This document shows positions 1-8,656 of a stretch of DNA of 64,000 bases, in pieces; within the stretch, counting starts at the first letter, position 1, and every line of letters starts with the position of its first letter. The translations under genes and the position numbers were made by a program. The notes below the pieces were generated by a model. It was given only the letters and a program-made list of their open reading frames with translations. It was not told the DNA's origin and searched no databases. The DNA comes from Natronomonas salinimetallica. GTDB lineage: Archaea > Halobacteriota > Halobacteria > Halobacteriales > Haloarculaceae. The stretch spans positions 177,102 to 241,101 of the forward strand of contig NZ_JACDNQ010000003.1 of assembly GCF_013839515.1 (NCBI RefSeq). Reading direction: 5' to 3'.

Positions 1-42
1 GCCGTCCCGGCCGTGGATGCGTTCGCCGCCGGGGCTCTCCGG

Positions 43-342
43 CTACCAGTCCTTGCAGTCCGGACAGACGAACCGCCCGTCGTCCCGCCAGCGCCGTTCG
101 ACGGTGGCCCCACAGTCGGCACAGTCGACACCGTCGGGTGTCCACCCGTACGCCGAGGGAGTCGGCTCCGGTTCGGATTCGTTCGCGTCGGGTTCGGATT
201 CGTTCGCGTCGGGGTCGTTCGCGTCGGGTTCGGATTCGTTCGCGTCGGGGTCGTTCGCGTCGGGTTCGGATTCGTTCGCGTCGGGGTCGTTCGCGTCGGG
301 TTCGGGGTCGGCGACGAAATCGTCCAGCGAGGCGTTGCCCAT
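43..342 (-). CDS. Acidic repeat protein with C-terminal zinc ribbon
   Basis: This is a 99-residue protein of unknown function. After a short N-terminal segment (MGNASLDDFV) it has a low-complexity acidic region built from a 12-residue unit (EPDANDPDANES) repeated about three times. A C-terminal zinc ribbon follows, with CxxC pairs in CADCG and CPDCK. The chosen ATG at 342 removes an Arg/Ser-rich upstream extension that looks non-coding. Small proteins with a disordered acidic linker and one zinc ribbon are common in haloarchaea. The family is recognisable as haloarchaeal, but no function can be given. Confidence 0.7.
   Translation of the reverse strand: MGNASLDDFVADPEPDANDPDANESEPDANDPDANESEPDANDPDANESEPDANESEPEPTPSAYGWTPDGVDCADCGATVERRWRDDGRFVCPDCKDW
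170..298. repeat. 36-bp in-frame tandem repeat
   Basis: A partial 21-bp copy at 170-190 is followed by three nearly perfect 36-bp units starting at 191, 227 and 263. The unit lies inside the acidic linker of the gene at 43-342. Its length is a multiple of three, so copy-number change would keep the reading frame and lengthen the linker by 12 residues per unit. Confidence 0.9.
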
Positions 343-503
343 ACTGGATTCAGGCGATCCGTCCACTTGAACGGTGAGGCTCCGGCTGCTGCGGCGGGAC
401 CGAGAGCGGCTACGGCGGGACCGAGAGCGGTCTCTGATCTGCCGTCCGTGACCGTTCGACACGAGACGGACACACACAAGTAGGTGCGCTTCGACGGTCC
501 AGT

Positions 504-725
504 ATGGTCGAGATTCAGACCGGATTCGAGCAGAATACGATCGGAGCGATCGAGCAGTTCGCCGAGATCGCGAGCGTCGACCCGCTCGTCGGCGCGATGT
601 TGCTCAGTGGGGCCATTCTCACTGGCTTTGCGGTCGCCGTCTTCGGCGTCGCGACGCTCGGGGCCGTCGCCGCGTCGATCAAACGCGGTCTGTCCGGGGC
701 CGAAGAACCGAACCAGCCAGCCTGA
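504..725 (+). CDS. Small single-span membrane protein
   Basis: This encodes 73 residues: an amphipathic N-terminus, one long hydrophobic stretch (about residues 28-58, rich in Ala, Gly, Val and Leu), then a short basic segment (SIKRG) and a polar tail. This suggests one membrane helix with a cytoplasmic C-terminus. The 3' end overlaps the convergent mer-like gene by 47 bases. The family looks like a conserved small haloarchaeal membrane protein, but no function is known to me. No clear TATA box was seen upstream. Confidence 0.6.
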   Translation: MVEIQTGFEQNTIGAIEQFAEIASVDPLVGAMLLSGAILTGFAVAVFGVATLGAVAASIKRGLSGAEEPNQPA

Positions 726-1668
726 CCGCCTCGTCGAGGTCCGGCCCCAACGGCGACCCGGCGACGAAGCTGTCGGCGTGTTCCAAGACGCCGTCGATAC
801 GCCCTTCGACGTCCTCCGGCGTCCCGGCGATACAGAATGCGTCGATCATTTTTCCGGTTACGGCGTCGAACGCCGCCTCGAACCCGCCCGCCGAGATGTG
901 TTCGCCGATCGTCTCCGCCGTTTCTCGGTCGATGTCGTGTCGATCCAATACCGGCGGGGCCGCCCCGGCGGCGATGAACGCGACCGGCGGGCGAGCGGCC
1001 TCGCGGGCAGCCTCGGCGTCGCTCGACACCGAGACCGACGCGTAGGCGGCGAAGTCGAACCCGCCGCGTTCCTCGGGACGCTCTCCGAGCCCTTTTTCGA
1101 CCTGCTCGGCCGCCCACGCCATGTCCTTCGGGTGGGAACCGTTGAACAGCAGCCCGTCGGCGTGTTTCGCCGACATCCGGATCATGTGTGGTCCCTGCCC
1201 GCCGACGTAGACCGGGATCGTCTCGCTCGGAACCCCGAAGTTGAGCCCGGCGTCCGCCGCCTCGAACGTGCCGTCGTGGTCGACGCGCTCGCCGGCGAAG
1301 AGGTCCTGTGCGACCTTGAACGTCTCGAGAACGCGCCGCAACGCCCGGTCGTGCTCGAAGCCGAGGTTTTCGATCGTGGAGCGGTCACCGGGGCCGATCC
1401 CGAAGATCGCACGGCCGTCGGAGGCCTCATCGAGGGAGGCGACCCGCGAGGCGAGCGTGACGGGGTGGGTCTCGTAGGGGTTCGCGATGCCCGGCCCGAG
1501 CCGGACGTCGTCGGTACGGGTCGCGATCCGATCCAGAGCGACGAAGGGATCGCGGTTGTTGTAGTGACAGGAGCTGAACACGGCGTCGAATCCGTTCGAT
1601 TCGGCGTGTTCGCCCAACTCGGCGATGCGACTGACGGGCCGTTCGGGGGTGAGTTCGATACCTATCAT
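679..1668 (-). CDS. mer: F420-dependent methylene-H4MPT reductase-like enzyme
   Basis: A 329-residue luciferase-like TIM-barrel protein matching the archaeal 5,10-methylenetetrahydromethanopterin reductase family in length and layout. Visible family features are the N-terminal beta strand (MIGIELTPERP), the RLGPGIANPY segment, the GIGPGDRSTIENLG loop and the VYVGGQGP strand. In methanogens Mer reduces methylene- to methyl-tetrahydromethanopterin with F420H2. In haloarchaea the C1 carrier is thought to be a folate, so the exact substrate here is inferred. It lies directly downstream of cofE, an F420 biosynthesis gene on the same strand, which supports F420 dependence. Other F420-dependent oxidoreductases of the same fold are the main alternative. 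Confidence 0.82.
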   Translation of the reverse strand: MIGIELTPERPVSRIAELGEHAESNGFDAVFSSCHYNNRDPFVALDRIATRTDDVRLGPGIANPYETHPVTLASRVASLDEASDGRAIFGIGPGDRSTIENLGFEHDRALRRVLETFKVAQDLFAGERVDHDGTFEAADAGLNFGVPSETIPVYVGGQGPHMIRMSAKHADGLLFNGSHPKDMAWAAEQVEKGLGERPEERGGFDFAAYASVSVSSDAEAAREAARPPVAFIAAGAAPPVLDRHDIDRETAETIGEHISAGGFEAAFDAVTGKMIDAFCIAGTPEDVEGRIDGVLEHADSFVAGSPLGPDLDEAVRLAGSVLRPRTDRV

Positions 1669-1706
1669 TGGTGCAGTCGGCCGCTCGTCGGTTCGTCCGC
1701 GCTGTG

Positions 1707-1760
1707 GCGTCGTCGGGAGTCGTCGTCGGGAGCCGTCGTCGTCGGGAGCCGTCGGCGTAC
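1707..1760. repeat. Degenerate short repeat between cofE and mer
   Basis: The 93-base gap between cofE and mer is largely made of three imperfect copies of a GTCGTCGGGAG-containing motif of about 15 bases. It may be slippage-derived. No promoter was recognised within it, so mer is probably co-transcribed with cofE. Confidence 0.55.
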
Positions 1761-1761
1761 C

Positions 1762-2514
1762 TCATCCGTCGAAGGCCCACTCCTCGAGCGCCTCGCGGAC
1801 GACGTCGTCCTCCTCGCGGCGGAAGAGGTCGTCGCTGCCGGCGTGGTCGCCGAACGCCCAGCCCCGGACGACGACGGCGGGCGTTCCGCCACCGCCCTCC
1901 CCGGCGACGAGATTCGCCGTCGCGGCGAGTTCGTCGACGACCGCCTGGACGGTGACGCCCAGCTCTCGGCCGTCGCGGTCCGACTCCCCGCGCCAATCAC
2001 GGGCGGCGGGCAGGCTGGCCCAGCCGATGGCGACGCCGCGTTGGCCGTACCGGAAGGGTCGGCCGGACGTGTCGGTGACGACGACGGGTACGTCGAGCGT
2101 CTCCGAGAGGTGCTCGGCCGAGGCGCTCGGATCCTCGGGCAACAGGAGGAGGTCCGCGCCGGGAACGTTCGAGCGGTCGATGCCCGCGTTGACCGTGATG
2201 TGGCCGAAGCGGGTGGCCGCGAGCAAGAACGGGGCCTCGGTGAGAAGCGCCTTGCTCTCTTCTATGACCGCCTGGGCAAAGCGGGGGTCCTTCGGGTCGC
2301 CGGTCACCGATTCGAGTCGGGCGGCGATCGCTTCGGCCCGTCCGCTGGGGGGAAACGCCGAGAGGTCCGCTTTCCGTCCTTCCGCCTTCGAGACGACGGT
2401 GCTCGCGACACAGAGTACGTCGCCCTCCTCGAAGTCGACTCGCTCGCCGACGAGCGCGGCGAGGTCGTCGCCCGCCCTGATCTCCGGCAGCCCCGCAACC
2501 GCGAACGTCTCCAT
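1762..2514 (-). CDS. cofE: Coenzyme F420-0:L-glutamate ligase
   Basis: CofE adds L-glutamate residues to F420-0 using GTP, the last step of F420 synthesis. The 250-residue protein has the family features: an N-terminal strand (METFAVAGLPEI), DVLCVASTVVSKAEGR, a TDTSGRPFRYGQRGVAIG segment typical of the nucleotide and metal site, and a C-terminal VVVRG strand. The ATG at 2514 was preferred to an upstream start at 2628 because the extra 38 residues are Pro/Arg-rich and not part of the family. It is divergent from the amidase at 2637 and probably co-transcribed with the downstream mer-like gene. Confidence 0.92.
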   Translation of the reverse strand: METFAVAGLPEIRAGDDLAALVGERVDFEEGDVLCVASTVVSKAEGRKADLSAFPPSGRAEAIAARLESVTGDPKDPRFAQAVIEESKALLTEAPFLLAATRFGHITVNAGIDRSNVPGADLLLLPEDPSASAEHLSETLDVPVVVTDTSGRPFRYGQRGVAIGWASLPAARDWRGESDRDGRELGVTVQAVVDELAATANLVAGEGGGGTPAVVVRGWAFGDHAGSDDLFRREEDDVVREALEEWAFDG

Positions 2515-2605
2515 ACACGCCGGGAGGGTCGGGACGAACAAAAAGGGGCGCGATACCGGAGATACACCGCCTCCGGGGCCCTGGCTCGGGGACGGCCGCC
2601 CTCGG

Positions 2606-2614
2606 GATTTATGT
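2606..2614 (+). promoter_or_regulatory. TATA-like box of the amidase gene
   Basis: GATTTATGT is centred about 27 bases before the ATG at 2637, as expected for a haloarchaeal leaderless transcript. Confidence 0.5.
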
Positions 2615-2636
2615 CTCGGAGGGGACATCCCCCGAT

Positions 2637-4070
2637 ATGTCCGGCCCTCTCGAGGATTCCGCCGCCGAAATCGCCGCCGCCGTCCGGGACGGCCGCCGGT
2701 CGCCGTCCGATCCCGTCGAGGTATCGCTCGGACGCATCGACGCGACGGACGAACTGAACAGCTTCGTTACGGTCGTCGACGAGGCGGCCCGCGACCGCGC
2801 CGAGGACATCGCCCGCGGTGGGAATCCCGGTCCGCTCGCCGGGGTGCCGGTGGCGATCAAGGACCTCCGGACCCGGAAGGCGGGCGTCCCGAACACGCTC
2901 GGCATCGCGGCGCTCGCCGACAACGTCGCCCGGACGGATTCGATCGGCGTCGAACGCCTGGAGGCCGCCGGCGCGGTCGTCGTCGGGACGACCAACACGC
3001 CGGCGATGGCACACACGATCAAGACGGAGAACCGCCTCGTCGGCGCGACGCCGACGCCGTTCGATACCGAACGGTCCGCGGGCGGCTCCTCGGGCGGTTC
3101 GGCCGCGGCGTTGGCCGCCGGATCGGTCAGACTCGCCACCGGCTCCGACATCGGTGGCTCGCTTCGGGTGCCAGCCTCCTGTTGTAGCGTGATCGGCCTC
3201 AAGCCGACGCTCGGGGTCGTCCCCGAACGCACCGCGATGGACGGCTTCTGTGCGCAGACACCGACGTTCGTCGGCGGTCCGATGGCCCGTAGCGCGACGG
3301 AGACGGCGCTGTTGCTCGATGTCCTCGCCGGCTACGACGGCCGCGACCCGCTGTCGGTTCCGCTCTCCGATCCCGAGTACGTCGCGGCAACCGAGCGATC
3401 GACCGAGACGCTCTCGGTCGCCTACAGCCCGGATCTCGACCTCCAGCCGGTCGCCCCGGCCGTCCGGAGGGTCGTCGGGGAGGCGGTCGAAGACCTCGCG
3501 TCGGCCGGCGTGGCCGTCGAGTCGGCCGACGTCGACCTGCCTCCCTACGAGGAACTCTCGACGGCCTACGTCACCCAGGTCGGGGCCTTCTTCGGCGCGT
3601 TCGCCGAGCAGATCGAGGCCGAGTACGGGATCGACTTCGGGACCGCCGACGTCGCGGACACCGTCCGATCGACGATCGCGCTCGCCGACGGCGTCGAGAC
3701 GGTCGACGAACGGCTGCGGAACGTTCCCCGAACCGCCGCCTACCGGGCAATCGAGTCGGCGCTCTCGGGCCACGATGCCCTCGTGACGCCGACGCTTTCG
3801 GTCCCGCCATACGGCAAACACCTCGCCGACGGCTACCCGACCGAGATCGACGGCGAGTCCGTACTGGGCGTGCCGACCGACGCGATGTTGACGTGGGTGT
3901 TCAACGTGACCGGCCACCCTGCGGCGTCGGTCCCCGCCGGCTTCACCGACACCGGTCTCCCCGTCGGCCTGCAGGTCGTCGGCCGCCGCTACGCCGAGAC
4001 CGACGTGTTGGCGGTCGCGGCCGCGCTCGAACGGGTACGGCCGTGGGCGGACGCGTACCCGGAACTGTAA
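2637..4070 (+). CDS. Amidase (amidase-signature family)
   Basis: A 477-residue amidase-signature hydrolase related to GatA. The Ser-cisSer-Lys triad is visible: Lys75 in PVAIKD, the Gly/Ser-rich signature GGSSGGS at 149-155, and the nucleophile Ser175 in DIGGSLR. These enzymes hydrolyse or transfer amide nitrogen. The GatA subunit of Asp/Glu-tRNA amidotransferase has the same core, but GatB or GatC is not adjacent here, so a stand-alone amidase of unknown substrate is more likely. It is divergent from cofE, and its start is supported by a TATA-like box at -27. Confidence 0.85.
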   Translation: MSGPLEDSAAEIAAAVRDGRRSPSDPVEVSLGRIDATDELNSFVTVVDEAARDRAEDIARGGNPGPLAGVPVAIKDLRTRKAGVPNTLGIAALADNVARTDSIGVERLEAAGAVVVGTTNTPAMAHTIKTENRLVGATPTPFDTERSAGGSSGGSAAALAAGSVRLATGSDIGGSLRVPASCCSVIGLKPTLGVVPERTAMDGFCAQTPTFVGGPMARSATETALLLDVLAGYDGRDPLSVPLSDPEYVAATERSTETLSVAYSPDLDLQPVAPAVRRVVGEAVEDLASAGVAVESADVDLPPYEELSTAYVTQVGAFFGAFAEQIEAEYGIDFGTADVADTVRSTIALADGVETVDERLRNVPRTAAYRAIESALSGHDALVTPTLSVPPYGKHLADGYPTEIDGESVLGVPTDAMLTWVFNVTGHPAASVPAGFTDTGLPVGLQVVGRRYAETDVLAVAAALERVRPWADAYPEL

Positions 4071-4209
4071 CTCGGAACTCACCTACGTATCTTACGTCCC
4101 GGAACTCACCCACGCATACAGCCCGATACCCCGCGCGCTCGGACTCCGGGGCGGAGCGCCCTCCCGAGCACGGCAAGAGATATCACCGTCGAATAGACAA
4201 CTGTCGGCC

Positions 4210-5358
4210 ATGGGCGTGAACAACGATACGCGGACGGATCCCACCGCCGACGGGCCGATACTGTATCTGGAGTCGGGAGAACTCGATCCCACGGAAGCGT
4301 TCTGTACTGACGTTTTTGACGAGGCAAAGCAGGGCGAATACCGGGTGATACAGCTAACGGCGTCCCAGTCGCTCGAATCGATCAGCGACGAACTGAACGC
4401 CCGACTCGACCACATCGACGATCCCTCGGAGGCGGCCGTCATCATAACGACGCCGCAGGACGGCGAGGCGACGACCACACGGGTCGGTGAGGACACGCCG
4501 CTGTACGGATTTCGGGTGGATCCGCGTGACCTAACGGGGATCTCCATCGCGTTCTCCCGGGTCATCGAAAAGTGGGAGCACGCCGAGGGCTCCGTCAAGA
4601 TCTGCCTTCGGGATATCGAATCGCTGTTGCCGTACCACGACAGGGACCTGCTATACCGCTTTCTGAACACCGTGTTGGCGACCCTCCAGGGGGCGGGGGC
4701 CGACGTCCACATGCATTTACGCCCCGCCGCGACGGACGAACGGACGTTACGGATGTTTTCGTCCCTGTTCGATCGGGTCATCGACGCGGAGGAGTCCCCG
4801 CTCGAACCCACGTCCGAGGTGGGTGCGCTGTCCGCGGGAGAAACGTCTCCGGGTTCGGGGACCGAGGCGGAACCCGGTGACGGTGAGGAAGCCGTCGGGG
4901 ACGAGTCGGACGAGGTCGTTCCCGTCACGATGGACGACGACGAGATCGCGGCGTTCCTGACGGCGGAGGGACACGGGATACTGGCATTCGGTGGCGAATC
5001 GCCGTACGCGATCCCGATGTCCTACGGGTATGACTCCGACGAGCGCGAGATGTACATGCACATGTCGACGTTCGAGGGGAGCGACAAACAGGCCCGGTTG
5101 GACGGACCGACGGCCGTCTCGCTGGTCGTATCGCGGTACGAGCAACCCGACCGGTGGCGAAGCGTCGTCGTCGACGGTAGCCTCTCGGAGCTACCGAAAA
5201 ACGAACTCGAGCGTCGGGGGGTTCTCGAGAGCTTCAGAAACGGGAGTCTCGCCTCGGTCGACGTGTTCAACCGCGCTCTCTCGGACGTCTCGTTCCGCTG
5301 GTACGTTCTCGAGCCGTCCTCGATTAGCGGCCGGCAGGGCACCCGATCGAGGAGGTGA
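4210..5358 (+). CDS. Fusion: RecA-like signalling domain plus FMN split barrel
   Basis: A 382-residue two-domain protein. Residues 1 to about 200 resemble the haloarchaeal DUF7504/MEDS-like domain found in signalling proteins (GPILYLESGELDP near the start, VIQLTASQSLE, then alternating strands and helices). A Glu/Gly/Ser-rich linker covers about 200-240. The rest (about 241-378) looks like a pyridoxamine-5'-phosphate-oxidase-like FMN-binding split barrel, with HGILAFGGESPYAIPMSYGY, the MYMHMSTFEGSDK segment and VVDGSLSEL. Split barrels of this type bind FMN, F420 or haem, and many are nitroreductase-like. The combination suggests a flavin- or redox-sensing regulator, which is inference. No Walker motif is clear in the N-terminal part. 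Confidence 0.65.
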   Translation: MGVNNDTRTDPTADGPILYLESGELDPTEAFCTDVFDEAKQGEYRVIQLTASQSLESISDELNARLDHIDDPSEAAVIITTPQDGEATTTRVGEDTPLYGFRVDPRDLTGISIAFSRVIEKWEHAEGSVKICLRDIESLLPYHDRDLLYRFLNTVLATLQGAGADVHMHLRPAATDERTLRMFSSLFDRVIDAEESPLEPTSEVGALSAGETSPGSGTEAEPGDGEEAVGDESDEVVPVTMDDDEIAAFLTAEGHGILAFGGESPYAIPMSYGYDSDEREMYMHMSTFEGSDKQARLDGPTAVSLVVSRYEQPDRWRSVVVDGSLSELPKNELERRGVLESFRNGSLASVDVFNRALSDVSFRWYVLEPSSISGRQGTRSRR

Positions 5359-5361
5359 GAA

Positions 5362-7620
5362 TCATTCTGAGGCCCCGTCGTCGTCGAACTCCTCCGGATC
5401 GACCCGTCCCAGTCGGAAGGCGTTCGTCGTCACGCCGAGGCTCATCCCCATGTCGCCGACGAGGACGGCGACGATGACGGAGACGTATCCGAGCGGCGCG
5501 CCGGCCGCGAGTACCGCCTTCACCGCGAGACTCGCGCCGATGTTCTGTTTGATGATGCCGTTGGCGTCACGGGCCAGCCGCAGACTGTAGGGGACGCCGC
5601 CGAGGTCGTCGGCCATGAGCGCGATGTCGGCGGTCTCGAGCGCCGTGTCGGTGCCGGCCGCACCCATCGCGACCCCGACGTCGGCGCGGGCCAAAGCGGG
5701 GGCGTCGTTGACCCCGTCGCCGACCATCGCGACGGTACCGTCTTCGAGCAGCCCCTCGATCGCGTCGAGTTTCGCCTCGGGGAGGAGGTCCGCTCGAACC
5801 GTCCCGATGCCGACCGCCTCCCCGACCGCGTTTGCGGTCCGCTCGTTGTCGCCGGTGAGCATCACCGTCCGGACGCCGGCATCGCCGAGCGCGTCGACGA
5901 CCGCCCTCGCCTCGGGCCGGACGGTGTCGGCGACGGCGACGACGCCGTACAGTTCCGTTTCGGTCCCGACGAGGACGACCGTCTTGCCGGCCGATTGCAA
6001 CTCGGTGATCGTGCCCGCCCGGAGGTCGACACATCCGGGGCGTTCACACGCCGGATCGCCGACGGCGCTGTCGGCCCCGACGGCGGTCGCCGCCCCGCCG
6101 TCGGTCCGCAGATGCGTGTGTCCGAGATCGTGGCCCAAATCGGCGAACAGCCCGGGCTTGCCGACGTAGTGTGTCTCCCCGAGGTCCGCTCTGACGCCCC
6201 GTCCGGTGAGGCTCTCGAAGCCGCCCGCCTCGGGGGGCTCGACGCCGGCCTCCTCGGCGTGCCCGACGATGGCGGCCCCGATCGGGTGTTCGCTGTGGCG
6301 TTCGACCCCCGCGGCGGCCGCGAGGACGCCGCTCACGTCGTGGCCGGCCGCCGGCACCACGTCCGTCACGGCGAGTTCGCCCGTCGTCAGCGTCCCCGTC
6401 TTGTCGAAGGCGATGGTGTCGACTGTTCCCATCCGTTCGAGGTGATCGCCGCCCTTGATCAAGACGCCGTTTCGGGCCGCGCTCGTCAGCCCCGATACGA
6501 CCGTGACGGGCGTCGAGATGACGAACGCACACGGGCAGGCGACGACGAGGAGCGTCAGTCCACGGACGAACCAGGTTCCCCAGACCCCGCCGAGGAACAG
6601 CGGCGGGACGAGGACGGTCGCGATCGCCCCAGCGACGACGATCGGGGTGTAGTAGCCGGCGAAACGGTCGACCAGCCGTTCGGCGTCCGTCTGTCGTGAC
6701 TCGGCGCTCTCGACGAGTTCGACGACCCGCGAGAGCGTCGTCTCGTCGCCGGCCGCCGTCGCCTCGATCTCGAGGTAGCCGCCTTCGACGACGCTGCCGG
6801 CGTACACCTCGTCGCCGACCGTCTTGTCGACAGGAACCGACTCGCCGGTGATCGGCGACTCGTCGACCGCGGACCCGCCTTCGGTGACGTCGCCGTCGAC
6901 GGGAATCCGCTCGCCCGGCCGGACGACGACCGTCTCGCCGGCCCCCACGCCCGCCGCCGGCACCGAGACCTCCTCGCCATCGCGTTTGACCGTCGCGGTG
7001 TCGGGCGAGAGCGCGAGCAACTCGCGGATCGACTCGCGGGTCCGATCCATCGCGTGGGCCTCCAGGAGTTCAGCGAGACTGAAAAGCACCGCGAGCGTCG
7101 CCGCCTCGACGTAGTAGCCGACGGCCGTGGCGGCGATGATCGCCGTCCCCATCAGGAGGTCGATGTCGAGCTCCCGGAGGCGTACGGACCGGAGCCCCGC
7201 GCGGGCGACCGGGGTACCGGCGACGACCGCGCCGAGGACGAACAACGCGTCGCTGAGCGTCGCCTCACGTCCGACGTCGAGGAGGGTCGGGTCGGCTAGC
7301 GGACCCCAGAGGACGACGAATCCCACGAGCATCGCGACCGCGCCGGCGTACGTCGCGTAGGCTCGACGGCTCCTCCAGACGGCCGTCCCGGAGGCCATCC
7401 CGTCGGTCCCGGCCACCCCGTAGCCCGCGGCCTCGACGTGGCCGATGATCCTGTCGGGGTCGATCCTGCCGGAATCGTACTCGACGACGGCGACTCCGGC
7501 TGTGGGTCTGGTTTCGACGCTGTCGACCCCCTCGACGTCCGCCAGGGCGGCGTCGACCTTCCCCGCACAGGACGAACAGTCCATGTCGGGCACCGACAGC
7601 TCGAGGCGTTCCGTACTCAT
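5362..7620 (-). CDS. zntA: Zn/Cd/Pb-type heavy-metal P-type ATPase
   Basis: A 752-residue P1B ATPase that would export soft divalent metals across the cytoplasmic membrane. An N-terminal heavy-metal-associated domain carries the MDCSSC metal site (Cys15, Cys18). The TGES actuator motif is at 258-261, the CPC transmembrane metal site at 362-364 and the phosphorylation site DKTGT at 406-410. An SEHPIG nucleotide-domain motif and a GDGVND hinge follow. The nucleotide domain has an unusual His- and Cys-containing insertion (GHTHLR ... CERPGC) that could bind metal. The ATG at 7620 places the HMA domain at the N-terminus, and the longer upstream frame looks non-coding. CPC with an HMA domain also occurs in Cu transporters, but the overall sequence is closer to the Zn/Cd group. 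Confidence 0.88.
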   Translation of the reverse strand: MSTERLELSVPDMDCSSCAGKVDAALADVEGVDSVETRPTAGVAVVEYDSGRIDPDRIIGHVEAAGYGVAGTDGMASGTAVWRSRRAYATYAGAVAMLVGFVVLWGPLADPTLLDVGREATLSDALFVLGAVVAGTPVARAGLRSVRLRELDIDLLMGTAIIAATAVGYYVEAATLAVLFSLAELLEAHAMDRTRESIRELLALSPDTATVKRDGEEVSVPAAGVGAGETVVVRPGERIPVDGDVTEGGSAVDESPITGESVPVDKTVGDEVYAGSVVEGGYLEIEATAAGDETTLSRVVELVESAESRQTDAERLVDRFAGYYTPIVVAGAIATVLVPPLFLGGVWGTWFVRGLTLLVVACPCAFVISTPVTVVSGLTSAARNGVLIKGGDHLERMGTVDTIAFDKTGTLTTGELAVTDVVPAAGHDVSGVLAAAAGVERHSEHPIGAAIVGHAEEAGVEPPEAGGFESLTGRGVRADLGETHYVGKPGLFADLGHDLGHTHLRTDGGAATAVGADSAVGDPACERPGCVDLRAGTITELQSAGKTVVLVGTETELYGVVAVADTVRPEARAVVDALGDAGVRTVMLTGDNERTANAVGEAVGIGTVRADLLPEAKLDAIEGLLEDGTVAMVGDGVNDAPALARADVGVAMGAAGTDTALETADIALMADDLGGVPYSLRLARDANGIIKQNIGASLAVKAVLAAGAPLGYVSVIVAVLVGDMGMSLGVTTNAFRLGRVDPEEFDDDGASE

Positions 7621-7688
7621 ACGAGGGTGTAAACGGTCGTCGACTATACCGTCTTCGCTGGCGTGCGGTGCCACCGGTCCGTACCCCG

Positions 7689-7749
7689 TCGGATGTCTCG
7701 TACGGTGCCGAGCAGCCCCCAATCGGATGTCTCGTACGGTGCCGAACAG
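7689..7749. repeat. 27-bp direct repeat, two copies
   Basis: Two copies of a 27-base sequence beginning TCGGATGTCTCGTACGGTG lie at 7689-7715 and 7723-7749 with one mismatch. They are in the 292-base region between the divergent ATPase and reductase genes. Possible operator or slippage product. Confidence 0.8.
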
Positions 7750-7872
7750 TCTCCGCCCGATGTACGGTAAGGCCCGGACCGAACTCATCCGGTGTACTGC
7801 AATGGTTCTAGATGGTAACGTACGGAAAAACGCCGGATGCGGGCGGGCAGCCGGCCCGTAATCCGCGGTTGG

Positions 7873-7893
7873 ATTTATTACCGATGATGGTAA
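7873..7893 (+). promoter_or_regulatory. TATA box with overlapping inverted repeat before phaB-like gene
   Basis: GATTTATTA at 7873-7881 is a plausible TATA box for the gene starting at 7913. The inverted repeat TTACC-N6-GGTAA at 7878-7893 overlaps its downstream edge, where a repressor would block the initiation complex. The half GATGGTAA occurs again at 7811-7818, suggesting a second site. Confidence 0.5.
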
Positions 7894-7912
7894 ATGCAGG
7901 GGTGTACAACAC

Positions 7913-8656
7913 ATGTCGGTCGAAGACAGGACCTGTCTCGTGACGGGTGCATCGAGGGGTATCGGACGTGGGATCGCCGAGGAGTTGGGCGAACAGGGTG
8001 CGGAGGTGGTCGTAAACTACCGGTCCTCGGAGGCCGAAGCCCACGAGGTCAAAGAGCGAATCAACGACGGTCCTGGAGAGGCGGTACTCGCCCAGGCCGA
8101 CGTCTCGAACTACGACGACGTCGAGGCGATGTACGACGTCGCCACCGAGGCGTTCGGCAGCGTCGACGTGTTGGTCAACAACGCGGGCATCACCGTCGAC
8201 AAGAAGTTCGAGAACATGACGCGGGAGGACTGGGACCGCGTCATGCAGGTGAACTTGGGCGGCGTGTTCAACTGCACGAAGATGTGCTACGACGACATCC
8301 AGTCCGCCGACGAGGGGCGGCTGATCAACATCTCCAGCGTCGTGGGCCAACAGGGTAACTACGGGCAGGCCAACTACGCGACGACGAAGTCCGGCCTGTT
8401 CGGGTTCACCCGGACGATCGCCCTCGAGATCGCCTCGGAGGGGTCGACCGCGAACTGCGTCGCCCCCGGATTCGTCGAGACGGACATGCTCGCGGACGTC
8501 CCCGAGCGGGTTCAAGAGAACATCCTCAAGCGGATCCCGCTCGATCGGTTCGCACAGGTCGAAGACATCGCGGGGATCGTCAGTTTCCTCGCCAGCGAAG
8601 ATTCAAGTTACATGACAGGACAGGTCCTCGGCGTCAACGGAGGGATGGAGTGGTGA
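7913..8656 (+). CDS. 3-oxoacyl / acetoacetyl-CoA reductase (FabG/PhaB, copy 1)
   Basis: A 247-residue short-chain dehydrogenase with the TGASRGIG nucleotide-binding loop, an NNAG motif and the Ser/Tyr/Lys triad in [25 protein letters not shown]-dependent reduction of 3-oxoacyl thioesters is the family reaction. In haloarchaea close relatives serve as PhaB in polyhydroxyalkanoate synthesis. It heads a tight operon with a thiolase and an OB-fold protein, which points to acyl-CoA metabolism. A close paralogue is at 55223-55963, with the same C-terminus (GGMEW) and many identical blocks. PHA synthase genes are not in the window, so the pathway is not settled. Confidence 0.85.
   Translation: MSVEDRTCLVTGASRGIGRGIAEELGEQGAEVVVNYRSSEAEAHEVKERINDGPGEAVLAQADVSNYDDVEAMYDVATEAFGSVDVLVNNAGITVDKKFENMTREDWDRVMQVNLGGVFNCTKMCYDDIQSADEGRLINISSVVGQQGNYGQANYATTKSGLFGFTRTIALEIASEGSTANCVAPGFVETDMLADVPERVQENILKRIPLDRFAQVEDIAGIVSFLASEDSSYMTGQVLGVNGGMEW

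Noticed and set aside
1..42. Possible 3' end of a gene at the window edge
   Set aside because: Too short to identify a frame or family.
484..2757. Long plus-strand open frame of 757 codons
   Set aside because: It is antisense to the mer-like and cofE genes and Arg/Pro-rich, as expected for an empty frame in GC-rich DNA. The opposite strand encodes clear families.
2304..4082. Long minus-strand open frame opposite the amidase
   Set aside because: Antisense to a complete amidase with its catalytic triad; the composition is Arg/Gly-rich and no family is recognisable.
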